Shown here: positions 33,871 to 47,347 of the stretch, one piece after another
Layout of the letters: each line of letters starts with the position of its first letter
Numbering within the stretch: the first letter of the stretch is position 1
Origin: Tessaracoccus bendigoensis DSM 12906
Lineage (GTDB): Bacteria; Actinomycetota; Actinomycetes; Propionibacteriales; Propionibacteriaceae
Length of the DNA: 64,000 bases
Direction of reading: 5' to 3'
Assembly (NCBI RefSeq): GCF_900141915.1
Contig: NZ_FQZG01000016.1
Span: 1 to 64,000 of the forward strand
Notes under the pieces: model-generated
Databases searched by the model: none
Told to the model about the DNA's origin: nothing
Seen by the model: only the letters and a program-made list of their open reading frames with translations
Program-made: the position numbers and the translations under genes

Positions 33871-35363
33871 GGCCCGAACTCCACGAGCGCGTCTGGGAGG
33901 ACGAGGCGGCCGTCGGGGGTGTTGAGCACCGCCGAACCGGGGCGGGGATGGAGCACGAGCCGCCAGCGGCCGTCGGCGCTCACCGCGCTGCTGGGCCCAC
34001 CGGGCGTCCGCTGATCGCGGGCGGCGGAGATGAGAGCGAGGAGGAGCACGGACTCTGTGGCGGTGAGATCGGCCCAGTGGCTGAGGGCCGTGCCCGAGCG
34101 TGCGGTCAGCGACGCCGCGGCGCGTTCCAGGTCCGCCTGCTCGCGCAGCGCCAGCCGTCGGGCCTCCACCCGTGCCGCGGCGTTGTCGACGATCTGCGCG
34201 GGGCGCCCGGCGAGGGAACGGGAGGCCTGCGCCCGCAGCCGTCGGGAGATTACGGCCGGCGGGGCCTCCCAGGCCGAGACCCGCGGACCGTTGGACACCT
34301 CGGGGGTGGTGAGGGTGAAGTGGCGGGCCGGGAACAGACCGGTGGCCGTGCACCACAGGCGCCACGCTTCCACGCCGTCCGGCGCGCGCTCCATCGCCGA
34401 CGCCAGCCTCAGCAGGTCCGCCTTCCGGGACACGGTGCCGCCGACGGCGAGCAGGGTGCGGTGGCTGCGCAGCACGGGGGCGACTGCGTCGCGGATCCGT
34501 CGGCGCAGCCGCTGGGCCTGCGGCTCCGTGCCGGCGAACCAGGTGCCGACCGTCGTGACGGCCCTTCGCATCTCCGTCACCGTCGTCGCAAGGGATGACT
34601 CCGGGGCGTCGGATCCCAGCCGGGCCAGCGCCATCGCCCGCCAGGTGTCGTCGGCGATCTCGCCCAGCCGCGGAAGGGATCCCAAGATCGCGTCGCTCCA
34701 GGCGTCCACGCCGGATCCCCACGCCTCCACGTACGCGAGGATCGTCTCCAGCAGCCGTTGGATCTTCTGCTCCGTCGGGGATCCGCCCAGTGCCGCGGCC
34801 AGCCGGGACTGCCACTCGGAGGCGGCGGCGCCCATGGCGTCGAGCGTCGTCTGGGCCTGGGCCAACTCCTTGCTGGCCGCGGCGGGGTCGCCGGCGTCGA
34901 TCGCGGCCAGCGTCGCGTTCAGACGCTCGGTCAGCGAGGCGGGTGCGAGCAGCACAGCCGTCGACGACGGACCGAGCTCCGCCTCCACCCGACGCACCGC
35001 CGCGTTGAACGCCGAACCGGCCTCGGTGAGCTGGTAGCGGAAGCGGTTGCGGAGGAAGTCCTGCTGGGTCTCGGCGTGATCCTGCCATGACTCGCACGTG
35101 CCCCATTCGACGAGCTGGCGCATTCGCGCTTCAAGGGCGAACTCCGCCATCAGCTCGCCGGTCCGCTCGTCGGGCAACCGACGCCGGATCAGCACGCTGA
35201 GCTCATCGAACCCGACCCCGGTGAGCGAGACGTGGCGTTCGTCGTCGAGGATGTCGACGATGAGGCGGTACTGCTTAGCCAGGGGCCCCGTGAGATAGGC
35301 AGCCGCGGTGGACTGCCCCGGCAGGGGCAGCAGTGCCCAGGCGCTCGGCGACTCCTCCGTCAT
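33867..35363 (-). CDS. jetA: Wadjet JetA-like kleisin subunit (DUF2397/TIGR02677)
   Basis: A 498-aa protein, first gene of the operon, of the DUF2397 family and equivalent to the MukF kleisin linking SMC heads. The N-terminal winged-helix region reads 'YLTGPLAKQYRLIVDILDDE' and 'SVLIRRRLPDERTGEL'; the middle is helical, and the C-terminus 'DGRWRLVLHPRPGSAVLNTP' is characteristic. The ATG at 35363 has GGAGAGGTGA upstream. Only 69 bp separate it from the response-regulator stop on the same strand, so its promoter is either in that gap or the operon is read from the two-component genes. Confidence 0.88.
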   Translation of the reverse strand: MTEESPSAWALLPLPGQSTAAAYLTGPLAKQYRLIVDILDDERHVSLTGVGFDELSVLIRRRLPDERTGELMAEFALEARMRQLVEWGTCESWQDHAETQQDFLRNRFRYQLTEAGSAFNAAVRRVEAELGPSSTAVLLAPASLTERLNATLAAIDAGDPAAASKELAQAQTTLDAMGAAASEWQSRLAAALGGSPTEQKIQRLLETILAYVEAWGSGVDAWSDAILGSLPRLGEIADDTWRAMALARLGSDAPESSLATTVTEMRRAVTTVGTWFAGTEPQAQRLRRRIRDAVAPVLRSHRTLLAVGGTVSRKADLLRLASAMERAPDGVEAWRLWCTATGLFPARHFTLTTPEVSNGPRVSAWEAPPAVISRRLRAQASRSLAGRPAQIVDNAAARVEARRLALREQADLERAAASLTARSGTALSHWADLTATESVLLLALISAARDQRTPGGPSSAVSADGRWRLVLHPRPGSAVLNTPDGRLVLPDALVEFGP

Positions 35364-35432
35364 ACTCACCTCTCCACGACACCCTACGGGTTGACTAGGA
35401 CAGAGGTTATCGTCCCCCCACACGCCGCTCGG

Positions 35433-36074
35433 TTACTGCCGGTGTCCGTGCACCGCGAGGGCCAACTGGACGCGGCTGGTGACTCCGAGCTTGTCGAAGA
35501 TCCGAGCGAGGTGGGTCTTGATGGTCGGCAGCGACAGGAACAGCCGACCGGCGATCTCGACGTTGGTGAGCCCTTCGGCGACCAAGCGGGCGATCTCGGT
35601 TTCGCGCTCGCTCAGCCCCTCCAGAGGGTCGGTCGCCGCCTGCTGCGTGGCGCGCGTGGCGGCGGCGACGAGGCGCTGCAGGACGAGGGGCGAGAAGGAC
35701 ATCGTCCCCGCCGCGGACTGCTGGACCGCCGCGACCAGGTCTGGCGGCGAGGTGTGCTTCAGCAGGAAGCCGGATGCCCCGGCGTCGAGCGCGCGCACCA
35801 GGAAGTCGTCGGTGTCGAAGGAGGTGAGCATGACGACGTGGGGCGGGTTAGGCAGCGCACGGATGCTTCGGGTGGCCTCGACGCCGTCGCACCGCGGCAT
35901 CCTGACGTCCATCAGCACCACGTCGGGGTTCAGTTCGGTGACCCGGGCGACCGCCTCCAGCCCGTCGGTCGCCTCGCCCACGACGGTGATGCCGCCAGAG
36001 CCTTCGAGGATCAGCCGCAGTCCCGCCCGGACCAACGCCTCGTCGTCGACGAGGAGCACCCGGATCTCGTTCAC
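35433..36074 (-). CDS. NarL/LuxR-family response regulator
   Basis: A 213-aa two-component regulator. The receiver domain shows '[18 protein letters not shown]', phospho-acceptor Asp in '[17 protein letters not shown]', and Lys in '[12 protein letters not shown]'. The C-terminal LuxR helix-turn-helix is '[20 protein letters not shown]' followed by [20 protein letters not shown]. The start is the GTG at 36074, overlapping the kinase stop (GTGA); an ATG five codons upstream is possible. It acts with the adjacent kinase; targets are unknown, but the Wadjet operon follows immediately. Confidence 0.9.
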   Translation of the reverse strand: MNEIRVLLVDDEALVRAGLRLILEGSGGITVVGEATDGLEAVARVTELNPDVVLMDVRMPRCDGVEATRSIRALPNPPHVVMLTSFDTDDFLVRALDAGASGFLLKHTSPPDLVAAVQQSAAGTMSFSPLVLQRLVAAATRATQQAATDPLEGLSERETEIARLVAEGLTNVEIAGRLFLSLPTIKTHLARIFDKLGVTSRVQLALAVHGHRQ

Positions 36075-37294
36075 GCCCACGGCAACCATGCTTCCACGAG
36101 GAACTCTCCGGACACGACCTGGGCCTGGAACCGGCCCCCGATCAGCGCCATCCGCTCGGTCAGCCCGGCCAGGCCCATCCGCGACCCGGGGGCGTCGATG
36201 GGCGCGAGCGGCACGGGGTTGCGGACGGAAACGGAGATTCCACCGGCCCGCCCGCCCGCGATCGTGGCCGTGATGGGCAACCCGGGGGCGTGCTTGACGG
36301 CGTTGGTGAACGACTCCTGGAGGACGCGGTACAGGTGCCCGGTCGTGGCCGTGCCCGGCTCGCCGGGGCCCACGTCGAGGGTCAGGTCGACGGGGTGTCC
36401 GGTGGCACGGACGGTGTCGGCGAGCGTGCGCACGTCGGCCAAGGTCGGAGCCGGGGCCGTCCCTGCCTCCGGCGGTCGGAGGACCGCCAGCACCTCATGG
36501 AGTTCCTCGACGGCCGTCTCGGCCGCCGCCCGGATCACTCCCGCAGCCTCGCGGGCGACGGCGGGATCCAGATCCGCGCGATATTCGAGGGCGCCCGCGT
36601 GCAGCGAGATCAGCGCGAGCCGGTGCGACAACGAGTCGTGCATCTCGCCGGCGATGCGGGTGCGCTCGGCCTCGCGGGCCTGCATGACGCGGGCGGCCTG
36701 TTCGCGACGGGCCAGGTCGGCCTCCTGCTGCAGGGAGCGCCACAGCTCACGCCGACTGCCGCGGTAGAGGCCGAACAGCACCAGGATGGCGACCAGGACA
36801 GCAACCCCGATCGCCTCCTGGGCCACCGTCGGCGCGGCCGCCCCCAGCGGGACGATCAACCCTCGACCGGCCGCGTACGCGACACCGAAGGCGGCGACGG
36901 TCAAGGCGATGGCCGGCCAACGACGGCGGGCGGCGATGGAGACGAGGGCGACCCCGGCAGCGGTCGCCGCGCCGTCGGAGACTGCCGCCAGCGCGATGAT
37001 GACAAGCGCATAAACGACCGCCCGTTGCTCTCGCTTCTCGTCCGGGGCCCAGATGGGTCCGCCTGGGGCCCGGTACAGCACCCTGGGCAGCAGCACGAGC
37101 GAGCCGACGAGGCCGCCCAGGTTGAGCAGCATCACGGCCGGGCCGAGCCAGCCGGCCAGCGGCGACTCCAGATAGCCAGGAAGAGCGACCAGCGTCACCA
37201 GCACAGACACTGCCGAGACGACGATCATCAACGCCACGCTTCTCGAGCCCTGAGGCGGGCGGCGGGTCCCGACGGGCGAGGGCTGGACGGTCAT
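36071..37294 (-). CDS. Sensor histidine kinase (HisKA_3 family)
   Basis: A 407-aa membrane kinase with about six transmembrane helices in residues 20-185. The H-box is '[20 protein letters not shown]' (about 220-240, phospho-accepting His) and the ATP-binding C-terminus includes '[16 protein letters not shown]' (N-box) and '[16 protein letters not shown]'. No extracellular sensor domain of size is visible, so the signal is likely membrane-borne. The ATG is at 37294, divergent from a CPBP fragment. Confidence 0.92.
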   Translation of the reverse strand: MTVQPSPVGTRRPPQGSRSVALMIVVSAVSVLVTLVALPGYLESPLAGWLGPAVMLLNLGGLVGSLVLLPRVLYRAPGGPIWAPDEKREQRAVVYALVIIALAAVSDGAATAAGVALVSIAARRRWPAIALTVAAFGVAYAAGRGLIVPLGAAAPTVAQEAIGVAVLVAILVLFGLYRGSRRELWRSLQQEADLARREQAARVMQAREAERTRIAGEMHDSLSHRLALISLHAGALEYRADLDPAVAREAAGVIRAAAETAVEELHEVLAVLRPPEAGTAPAPTLADVRTLADTVRATGHPVDLTLDVGPGEPGTATTGHLYRVLQESFTNAVKHAPGLPITATIAGGRAGGISVSVRNPVPLAPIDAPGSRMGLAGLTERMALIGGRFQAQVVSGEFLVEAWLPWA

Positions 37295-37426
37295 CGGACC
37301 ACCCTAGGGCAGCGGAGAGCCCAGCCGGTGTCGTCCGAAGGCATGAACCTGGACCATCCCTTCGGCCCCGGCAGGCACCCGGTCGACCGATGGTGCCTCG
37401 GTGCGGCGGGTCGCGAGGATGACGTC

Positions 37427-37711
37427 ATGAACACATCAACCATCACCCTTGACCCGCCGCACCCCGTGCTCAGCCCCTCGGCTGCGCCGGAGCGTCCCGA
37501 CTACCACCGGATCGCCCGGACCCAGGCCAACTACCGCTGGTGGCGGCCGTTGGTCACCGCCGTCGTGGCGGTCGCCGCGTACCTCGCGATGATGCTGCTG
37601 CTCTTCGCGGCAGCTGCGGTGGCTGTGCTGATCGACCCGCGGCTACGGATGGCGGAGCTGGACCTGCCCGCTGTGCCGTTGCTCGACATCATCGGGTCGA
37701 GGCAACAGTGA
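37427..37711 (+). pseudogene. Truncated CPBP-family membrane protein, N-terminal fragment
   Basis: A 94-aa frame: a Pro-rich cytoplasmic start, 'YHRIARTQANYRWWRPLVTA', one transmembrane helix, then 'PRLRMAELDLPAVPLLDIIG' and a stop. This is how actinobacterial CPBP intramembrane metalloproteases begin, but the later helices with the EExxxR motif are absent and the next gene lies on the other strand 14 bp away. GAGGATGA precedes the ATG. It is probably a deletion remnant; a genuine one-helix peptide cannot be excluded. Confidence 0.55.
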
Positions 37712-37724
37712 CCGGCGCCCCACT

Positions 37725-38846
37725 TCACCTGGTGGGCCACTCCGCAATCGAGAGCGGGTTGTCGATGACCTCCACCTCCACCTGCGCATTCAGGTCCTGC
37801 ATGCTTGCCGGGCCGTCCTGGTAGTCCTGGTTGACCGTCAGCGTCCAGGTGCCGGTGAACCCGTCGGACGGTAACAAGAAGCCCGTGCGCCACTGCTCCT
37901 GGGCACCGCTTCTGACGCAACGCTCGGTGCCGAGGTCCGTCGTCCCGATGCCCGTGGCGGTGTGCAGGAGCTCGAAGTTTTGCCCGTCGCCCCGGTAGTG
38001 GCACTGCTGGTGCTCACTGTCGTTGGCGAATGTGTAGGCGATCTCCAGGAGCACCTGGTCATCGCCCAGCCGTGAATTGCCGTGGTTGTAGCCGATGAAC
38101 GCCTCGTCGATCGTCCAGCTCACGTCCTCCAGTTCGACGGTGACGCCCACCATCTGCTCCTGGAAGTGCGGGAACTTCGACTTGAGCTCTCCCTCGTCGC
38201 CGAGGGGGACCACCGCTGCGTGCTGGCCCTCGTTGCCGAATCGGAGGGCGGCGCTCTCCAGAGAGAACGTGTCGACCTCCATCCCATCAACCTGGTACTC
38301 CAGTGCAAGATTCGCACGACCTCCCCCCGGCACTCCCGCGCCCTGGGGTGGGGAGCCGAATCCTTGGTGGAGGAGTCCGCTTTCGGGATCCACCCAGCTG
38401 AGGGTCGCCATGAGGTTGACCATGGACTGTGAATCGGTGGGATTGAAGGCTTCCACGTCGATGTCCACCTGCAGACCGTGGGTTCGCTGGGGCAGTCTGC
38501 CGGCCTCATCGTCCAGGTCCAGCACCCTGACCTCGCCAATGGTGTACTCCAGGCCACCGACGTACACGGTGGCGTCGATGGTGCGCGCAGGCAGGATGAT
38601 GGCGTTCCCCCCATCGGCGTCGTCCGCCGCCCCGGCCACTCCGTCGTCATCCACGTCGGAGTCGCCGGGGTTGGCGCCATCATCCTGCTGCGGCTGTTCC
38701 TGCTGGACAACAACGTCGTCGTTGGCCTCGGCAGGTTCCCCCAGGGCGTCGCCGGTTCCTGAACACGCGGCCAGGGCTGCGGCGACGAAGCCAATCGCCA
38801 GAGTGGAGGAGATTCTTGTGATTGATGATCTCGGTGAAGAAGGCAT
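37725..38846 (-). CDS. Secreted lipoprotein with two beta domains, unrecognised
   Basis: A 373-aa lipoprotein: signal peptide with lipobox LAAC (Cys at about residue 28), an acidic low-complexity linker rich in Asp, Gln and Gly (about 40-85), then two beta-sandwich-like halves each containing 'VYVGGLEYTIGEVRVLDLDDEAG'-type and 'VTVELEDVSWTIDEAFIGY'-type strands. This looks like a DUF4352/telomere-like extracellular domain pattern but I cannot name it. The start is the ATG at 38846; an in-frame start at 38876 would add 10 residues before the signal. Confidence 0.65.
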   Translation of the reverse strand: MPSSPRSSITRISSTLAIGFVAAALAACSGTGDALGEPAEANDDVVVQQEQPQQDDGANPGDSDVDDDGVAGAADDADGGNAIILPARTIDATVYVGGLEYTIGEVRVLDLDDEAGRLPQRTHGLQVDIDVEAFNPTDSQSMVNLMATLSWVDPESGLLHQGFGSPPQGAGVPGGGRANLALEYQVDGMEVDTFSLESAALRFGNEGQHAAVVPLGDEGELKSKFPHFQEQMVGVTVELEDVSWTIDEAFIGYNHGNSRLGDDQVLLEIAYTFANDSEHQQCHYRGDGQNFELLHTATGIGTTDLGTERCVRSGAQEQWRTGFLLPSDGFTGTWTLTVNQDYQDGPASMQDLNAQVEVEVIDNPLSIAEWPTR

Positions 38847-38952
38847 GCCGGGGACTCTAGGGAAGGGGCCTTTCACAAACCTTTCAGTCCTCCGTCGGCC
38901 GTCTGGTTCGGAGTGGATGTCGGGCTCGGTGGAGTGGATCGTCGTCCGACGC

Positions 38953-43610
<4,658 letters not shown>

Positions 43611-43653
43611 TCAGAGAGTTCCTTGATCTCTTGTCAGACGGAGCTTGGCATGC

Positions 43654-44169
43654 TCACTCCAGCCGGGCATCGGCCACGGGATGAGGTTCGGTGGTGACGG
43701 TGACCACGACGTCGCCTGCCCGCCAGTCCACCTCGTTGCAGCGCCGTTCGAGTTCCTCCAGCCAAGCCACTTCCACCACCAGCCTGTCCACCTGCACGAA
43801 GACCTCCAGGTGCAGCACGTGGCCCTCGTCCCGAGCGCGGGTCTGGACGCCGACCACCCGCGGGTCATCCATGACGGCTGCGTTCACCTTGGCGATCACG
43901 GGGTCCACCTCCGAGTTGTCGAAGGTGGTGGGGCGGGTGTCCATCAGGTCGCGGATGGCGTTGGCGGTGTTGTCCCAGCCGTCTTTCGAGATGCTGATGG
44001 AGACCACGAGAGCGGCGACGGCGTCCGCCCACCAGAATCCCAACCCGATGCCGAGCACGCCAACAGCAGTGGCCAGACCGGTCAGCCAGTCGGCCTTGTT
44101 CATGTCCGCATCGGCGCGCAGGACCTTGTCGCTCAACTGCTCGGCATAGCGCAGCTTGATCCGGCCCAT
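43654..44169 (-). pseudogene. CDF-family cation efflux protein, 5'-truncated
   Basis: The reading frame encodes only the C-terminal part of a cation diffusion facilitator: 'LSDKVLRADADMNKADWLTG' (including the conserved His/Asp-bearing helix region), one or two helices ('VGVLGIGLGFWWADAVAALVVS'), then the cytoplasmic domain 'RDLMDTRPTTFDNSEVDPVI'. The first three or four membrane helices are missing, and the homologous sequence stops where IS21 sequence begins at about 44170. It is almost certainly inactive. Confidence 0.82.
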
Positions 44170-44880
44170 GATGACGGGCGTCACCCACTCCAAGGTCGAC
44201 GGCCTCATCCGCAGGGCGGGGCTTCGCTATCCCACCGCAGATCTGCGCCGAATCGACCTCGTCGAGGAACGAGGCCTCGACCGCGGCGTGATCGCGCAGC
44301 TGGCGACGTGTTCGTTCATCGAACGCTCCCACAACGTCGTGTTCCAAGGCTTCACCGGCTCCGGGAAGTCCTACCTCGGCTGCGCCCTGGCGAAACAGGC
44401 CTGCCTCCACCGGATCCGGGCCCACTACATCCGCATGCCCGACCTCGCCGAAGCTTGGCACCTGGCCCGGGACAAGCCGCAGGGGCAGATGAAGTTCCTC
44501 CGTAAATACGCGGCCTTCACCCTCCTTGTGGTCGATGAGTGGCTCCTTGACCCGCCCGATGAGAGCATGCGCAGCATGCTGCTGGAGCTACTCGAGCGCC
44601 GCTACGACACCACCTCCACGGTCTTCTGCACCCAATACGCGAAGAAGGACTGGCACCAACGCCTCGGCGGCGGAGTCCACGCCGACGCCATCATGGACCG
44701 GATCGTCCACAACACCATCTGGATCGACACCGGCAACCACAACATGAGAGAACACACCGCCACCAAGTAACCGACCGGCGCTGGCGGAGGCTCTGGCCCC
44801 CGCCAGCGCCACTGGTGGCCCCCACCTGCAATATCACCGGCCCCCAGAGGCAGTATCCAGTGGCCCCGTCAGCCTCGAAT
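44170..44880 (+). mobile_element. IS21-family insertion sequence remnant
   Basis: The segment carries most of an istB helper gene and a following non-coding end with repeated 'TGGCCC' and 'CCACCTGCAATATCACCGGC' sequence of the type found at IS21 termini. The transposase gene istA and the left end are missing. The element abuts truncated genes on both sides (CDF at left, AlbA_2 at right), so its arrival was accompanied or followed by deletion. Confidence 0.75.
44189..44770 (+). pseudogene. istB: IstB-like ATP-binding protein, N-terminally truncated
   Basis: About 190 residues of the IS21 transposition helper: 'LIRRAGLRYPTADLRRIDLV', Walker A 'FTGSGKSYLGCALAKQAC', Walker B 'AAFTLLVVDEWLLDPPDESM', and the C-terminal 'DAIMDRIVHNTIWIDTGNHN'. 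The domain core is complete, but the first 40-50 residues of a normal 250-aa IstB are absent and the adjacent istA is gone. Confidence 0.85.
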
Positions 44881-45087
44881 ACTCAGTTCGAGGACACCGC
44901 CATGCATGCCGACGACGCTGACGCCGCCGTCGGCGTTTGCCATGGCGACCAATGGGGCGGCCAGGTCGCGCGGCGCGACCCAAGCGGACTCGCGCTCGAA
45001 CCACTGGTCCTCGGGCACCTTCGCGAGGGCGCCTTCGAGCAGGTTCGCGGTCAGGGCGAGCGCAGCATCGACAACGGCTGAGGTCAT
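44869..45087 (-). pseudogene. AlbA_2 (Schlafen-like) ATP-binding protein, 3'-truncated
   Basis: A 72-aa N-terminal fragment: 'MTSAVVDAALALTANLLEGA', 'WFERESAWVAPRDLAAPLVA' and 'MANADGGVSVVGMHGG', the opening of an AlbA_2/Schlafen-like domain. It then runs into IS21 end sequence and stops. It begins 44 bp after the UvrD-like helicase on the same strand, so the intact gene was the third member of that defence operon. Schlafen-like AlbA_2 proteins are frequent in phage-defence loci. Confidence 0.72.
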
Positions 45088-45130
45088 GGCCCATGCGTCA
45101 GTGAAGGACCAGCGCCACCTCACCCGCGAC

Positions 45131-47347
45131 TCACTCGGACGGCGGCAGCAACTCGCTCGGTTCTCCGCTGTAAGTGACCACCAACTCATCCCTGGCCCTC
45201 GACGCAGCCACATACAACAGCGAGCGCTCCCGCAGCTGCGCCTCGCTGAGTTCTGTCCCGTCATAGTCGTAGGCCTTCAACCCCATGGGGATCGAGTCCT
45301 GGTTGAGCCCGAACAGCAGCACGCGGGTGAACTCGGTCCCCTTCGCGCGGTGCATCGTCAGCGCCACGGGGTAGCCCGGCTTGACGGATCCGGCTTCGAG
45401 CGCCCGGATGGTGACACCCCGCTCACCCAGCCCGGCGACGACGCGGTCGCGGGTCATCCGGTCGCGCACCAGAACCGCCACCGTCTCAGCCTGGACCCCG
45501 TCGGTGTTGCTCCAGGAATCGATGAGTTTGGCTGCATGGTCCAGTTCCGTGGTCAGCGTCGGCAAGGAGCGCACTATGGGTCTCGGTCCGGTGCGGGCGG
45601 AGTGATAGCCGGCCATCGACTCGGCCTCACCGTCGGAGTCGATGACCTCCTGTCCTGTGAGGACCCCAACTGCCCAGGCCAGGTTCTGCGCGGTTGTGCG
45701 GTAGTTCAGGCGCATTGCCCGCGAGCGGCCCTGGGTCCTGATCCCGTAGGCGGAGAGCACCAGCCGTTGGCCATAGATGCGCTGGTGGGCGTCCTCCGCG
45801 ATGAAGATGTCGTTGGGGGCCTCCGGCGCCAGGGCACGGACCAGCTGCCAGTGGGATGGTTTGAAGTCCTGCCCCTCGTCAACGAGGACGTGACGTGCTG
45901 GCCGTTCCCCGGATGTCTCGAGGTGGGCGGCGGCAACGGCGGCGGCCTCGGAGAAGTCGAGGGTGCCGGCTTCGCGGGCGGCACCACGGTAGGCCTCAAT
46001 GACAGCCCACACAGCCTTTCGGCCTGAGCGGGACAGCCGCACCCCCCGCCCGGTGCGGGCCACCTTGAGATAGTCAGGCAACTGCGTGATGCGGTGCGGC
46101 AGGATCACCATCTCGTACTCGGCCTTCAGGAACGCCGACTTGCGGAGCTTCTCATCCAGCCCTTCGCCCGCACGCAGGACGGCTTGGCGCCACGCCGCAT
46201 CGGCGTCCGTGCGTCCGCTGATATCGGTTCGTCCCACACCCAGCACAGCCGCCACCGCCTCGCTGATGTCGGCTCCGGCCGACTGCACCACGGCGCGGGC
46301 GAGCGCATCGATGCCCTTGACGTGGAGGCCGGGCCCGCCGAGCTCGTCGCTGAACTCAAGGCCGGGATCGAGTCGTTCCAGACTGCGGGAGAGTTCGGCG
46401 GCCAGGTTGGTGGTGAAGGTGGTGACGACAACGGAGGCATCGGGGTCATCGGTGGCGAGCCGTCGGGCCCTATGGACCAGCACGACGGTCTTGCCGGTGC
46501 CCGCACCGCCGGCGATCCGGTAGGGACCCCGCCAGTCACCCCGCACCCAACGACGCTGCTGCGGGTGCAGGAACACTCGCCAGGCGGAGAAGTCGCCGCC
46601 GGTGATGACCCGACGCAGTTCCTCAGCCCCGGCGAGCTTGGCGAAGCCCATCTGCGCGCTGGGCTGGTCGAAGCTGTCCAGGAGCTCCTGGTCACTGACC
46701 GGCTCCGGCTCGACGAATTTGCCGGCCGCCTCCTGGGGACTCATCGGCTGGTTCATGAGCTCCAGCTCCTGCTGGATCTGGGTGATGGGCTCCCCGTCGG
46801 CCAGCAGCAGCGCCAGACCCTGCCACTCCGGGAGGGTGCTGGCGAACGTGTTCATCGCGTCCTTGCTGGTTAGCGCGACTGCCTGCTCGGCGGTGGCCGG
46901 TGGAATGCCGAGGGAGACGGTGAGGTCCTCGGCGCTGAAAGCGATCAACGGCTCTGGTGCTGCCGATAGCGCCTCGACGGCCGGCTGCGCCCACGTCAGT
47001 GCTCGTTCCGGGGCGTCGACCTCGTTGTACTCGGGCAGCCCGTTGATCGGGTTGATCGTCAGCTGCACCTTCGCAGCCATCTTGTAGGCATCATCATGGT
47101 TGTAGATCCCGTGGACCACGTAAGCGGTGGAGGTGGCGGTGGTCAGCTTGAACAGCAGGGCCCGGTACTGCTGGTCCACGCGCCCCGACCGCGCCCGCGG
47201 ATCGGCCGCGTTGGCGATCGGCTCGACGTGGAGGCCCGGTGTGCTGTCGTCCTGGGCCAGCTTCTCGAGGAAGCTGTAGGCCTTCTGCTTGACCGATGCG
47301 TCTAGCAGCTTGTCCTGCTTAGGGTAGATGATCACACTTTCAGCCAC
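45131..47347 (-). CDS. UvrD/Rep-like superfamily 1 helicase with RelE-like N-terminus
   Basis: A 738-aa protein. Residues 1-105 resemble a RelE/ParE toxin fold ('QQYRALLFKLTTATSTAYVV' and 'HGIYNHDDAYKMA'). A SF1 helicase follows: Walker A 'IAGGAGTGKTVVLVHRARRL' (about residue 277), motif II 'VLVDEGQDFKPSHW', motif V 'ALTMHRAKGTEFTRVLLFG', and motif VI 'SLLYVAASRARDELVV'. The GTG at 47347 overlaps the stop of the giant helicase by eight bases, so the two are translated together. The N-terminal fold could bind ribosomes or RNA, or act as a dormant toxin; its catalytic residues cannot be judged by eye. Confidence 0.88.
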   Translation of the reverse strand: MAESVIIYPKQDKLLDASVKQKAYSFLEKLAQDDSTPGLHVEPIANAADPRARSGRVDQQYRALLFKLTTATSTAYVVHGIYNHDDAYKMAAKVQLTINPINGLPEYNEVDAPERALTWAQPAVEALSAAPEPLIAFSAEDLTVSLGIPPATAEQAVALTSKDAMNTFASTLPEWQGLALLLADGEPITQIQQELELMNQPMSPQEAAGKFVEPEPVSDQELLDSFDQPSAQMGFAKLAGAEELRRVITGGDFSAWRVFLHPQQRRWVRGDWRGPYRIAGGAGTGKTVVLVHRARRLATDDPDASVVVTTFTTNLAAELSRSLERLDPGLEFSDELGGPGLHVKGIDALARAVVQSAGADISEAVAAVLGVGRTDISGRTDADAAWRQAVLRAGEGLDEKLRKSAFLKAEYEMVILPHRITQLPDYLKVARTGRGVRLSRSGRKAVWAVIEAYRGAAREAGTLDFSEAAAVAAAHLETSGERPARHVLVDEGQDFKPSHWQLVRALAPEAPNDIFIAEDAHQRIYGQRLVLSAYGIRTQGRSRAMRLNYRTTAQNLAWAVGVLTGQEVIDSDGEAESMAGYHSARTGPRPIVRSLPTLTTELDHAAKLIDSWSNTDGVQAETVAVLVRDRMTRDRVVAGLGERGVTIRALEAGSVKPGYPVALTMHRAKGTEFTRVLLFGLNQDSIPMGLKAYDYDGTELSEAQLRERSLLYVAASRARDELVVTYSGEPSELLPPSE

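Noticed and set aside
32713-35106. A 797-aa JetB with a long N-terminal extension
   Set aside because: The first 400 residues are antisense-style noise overlapping jetA; DUF2398 homology starts at the GTG at 33870.
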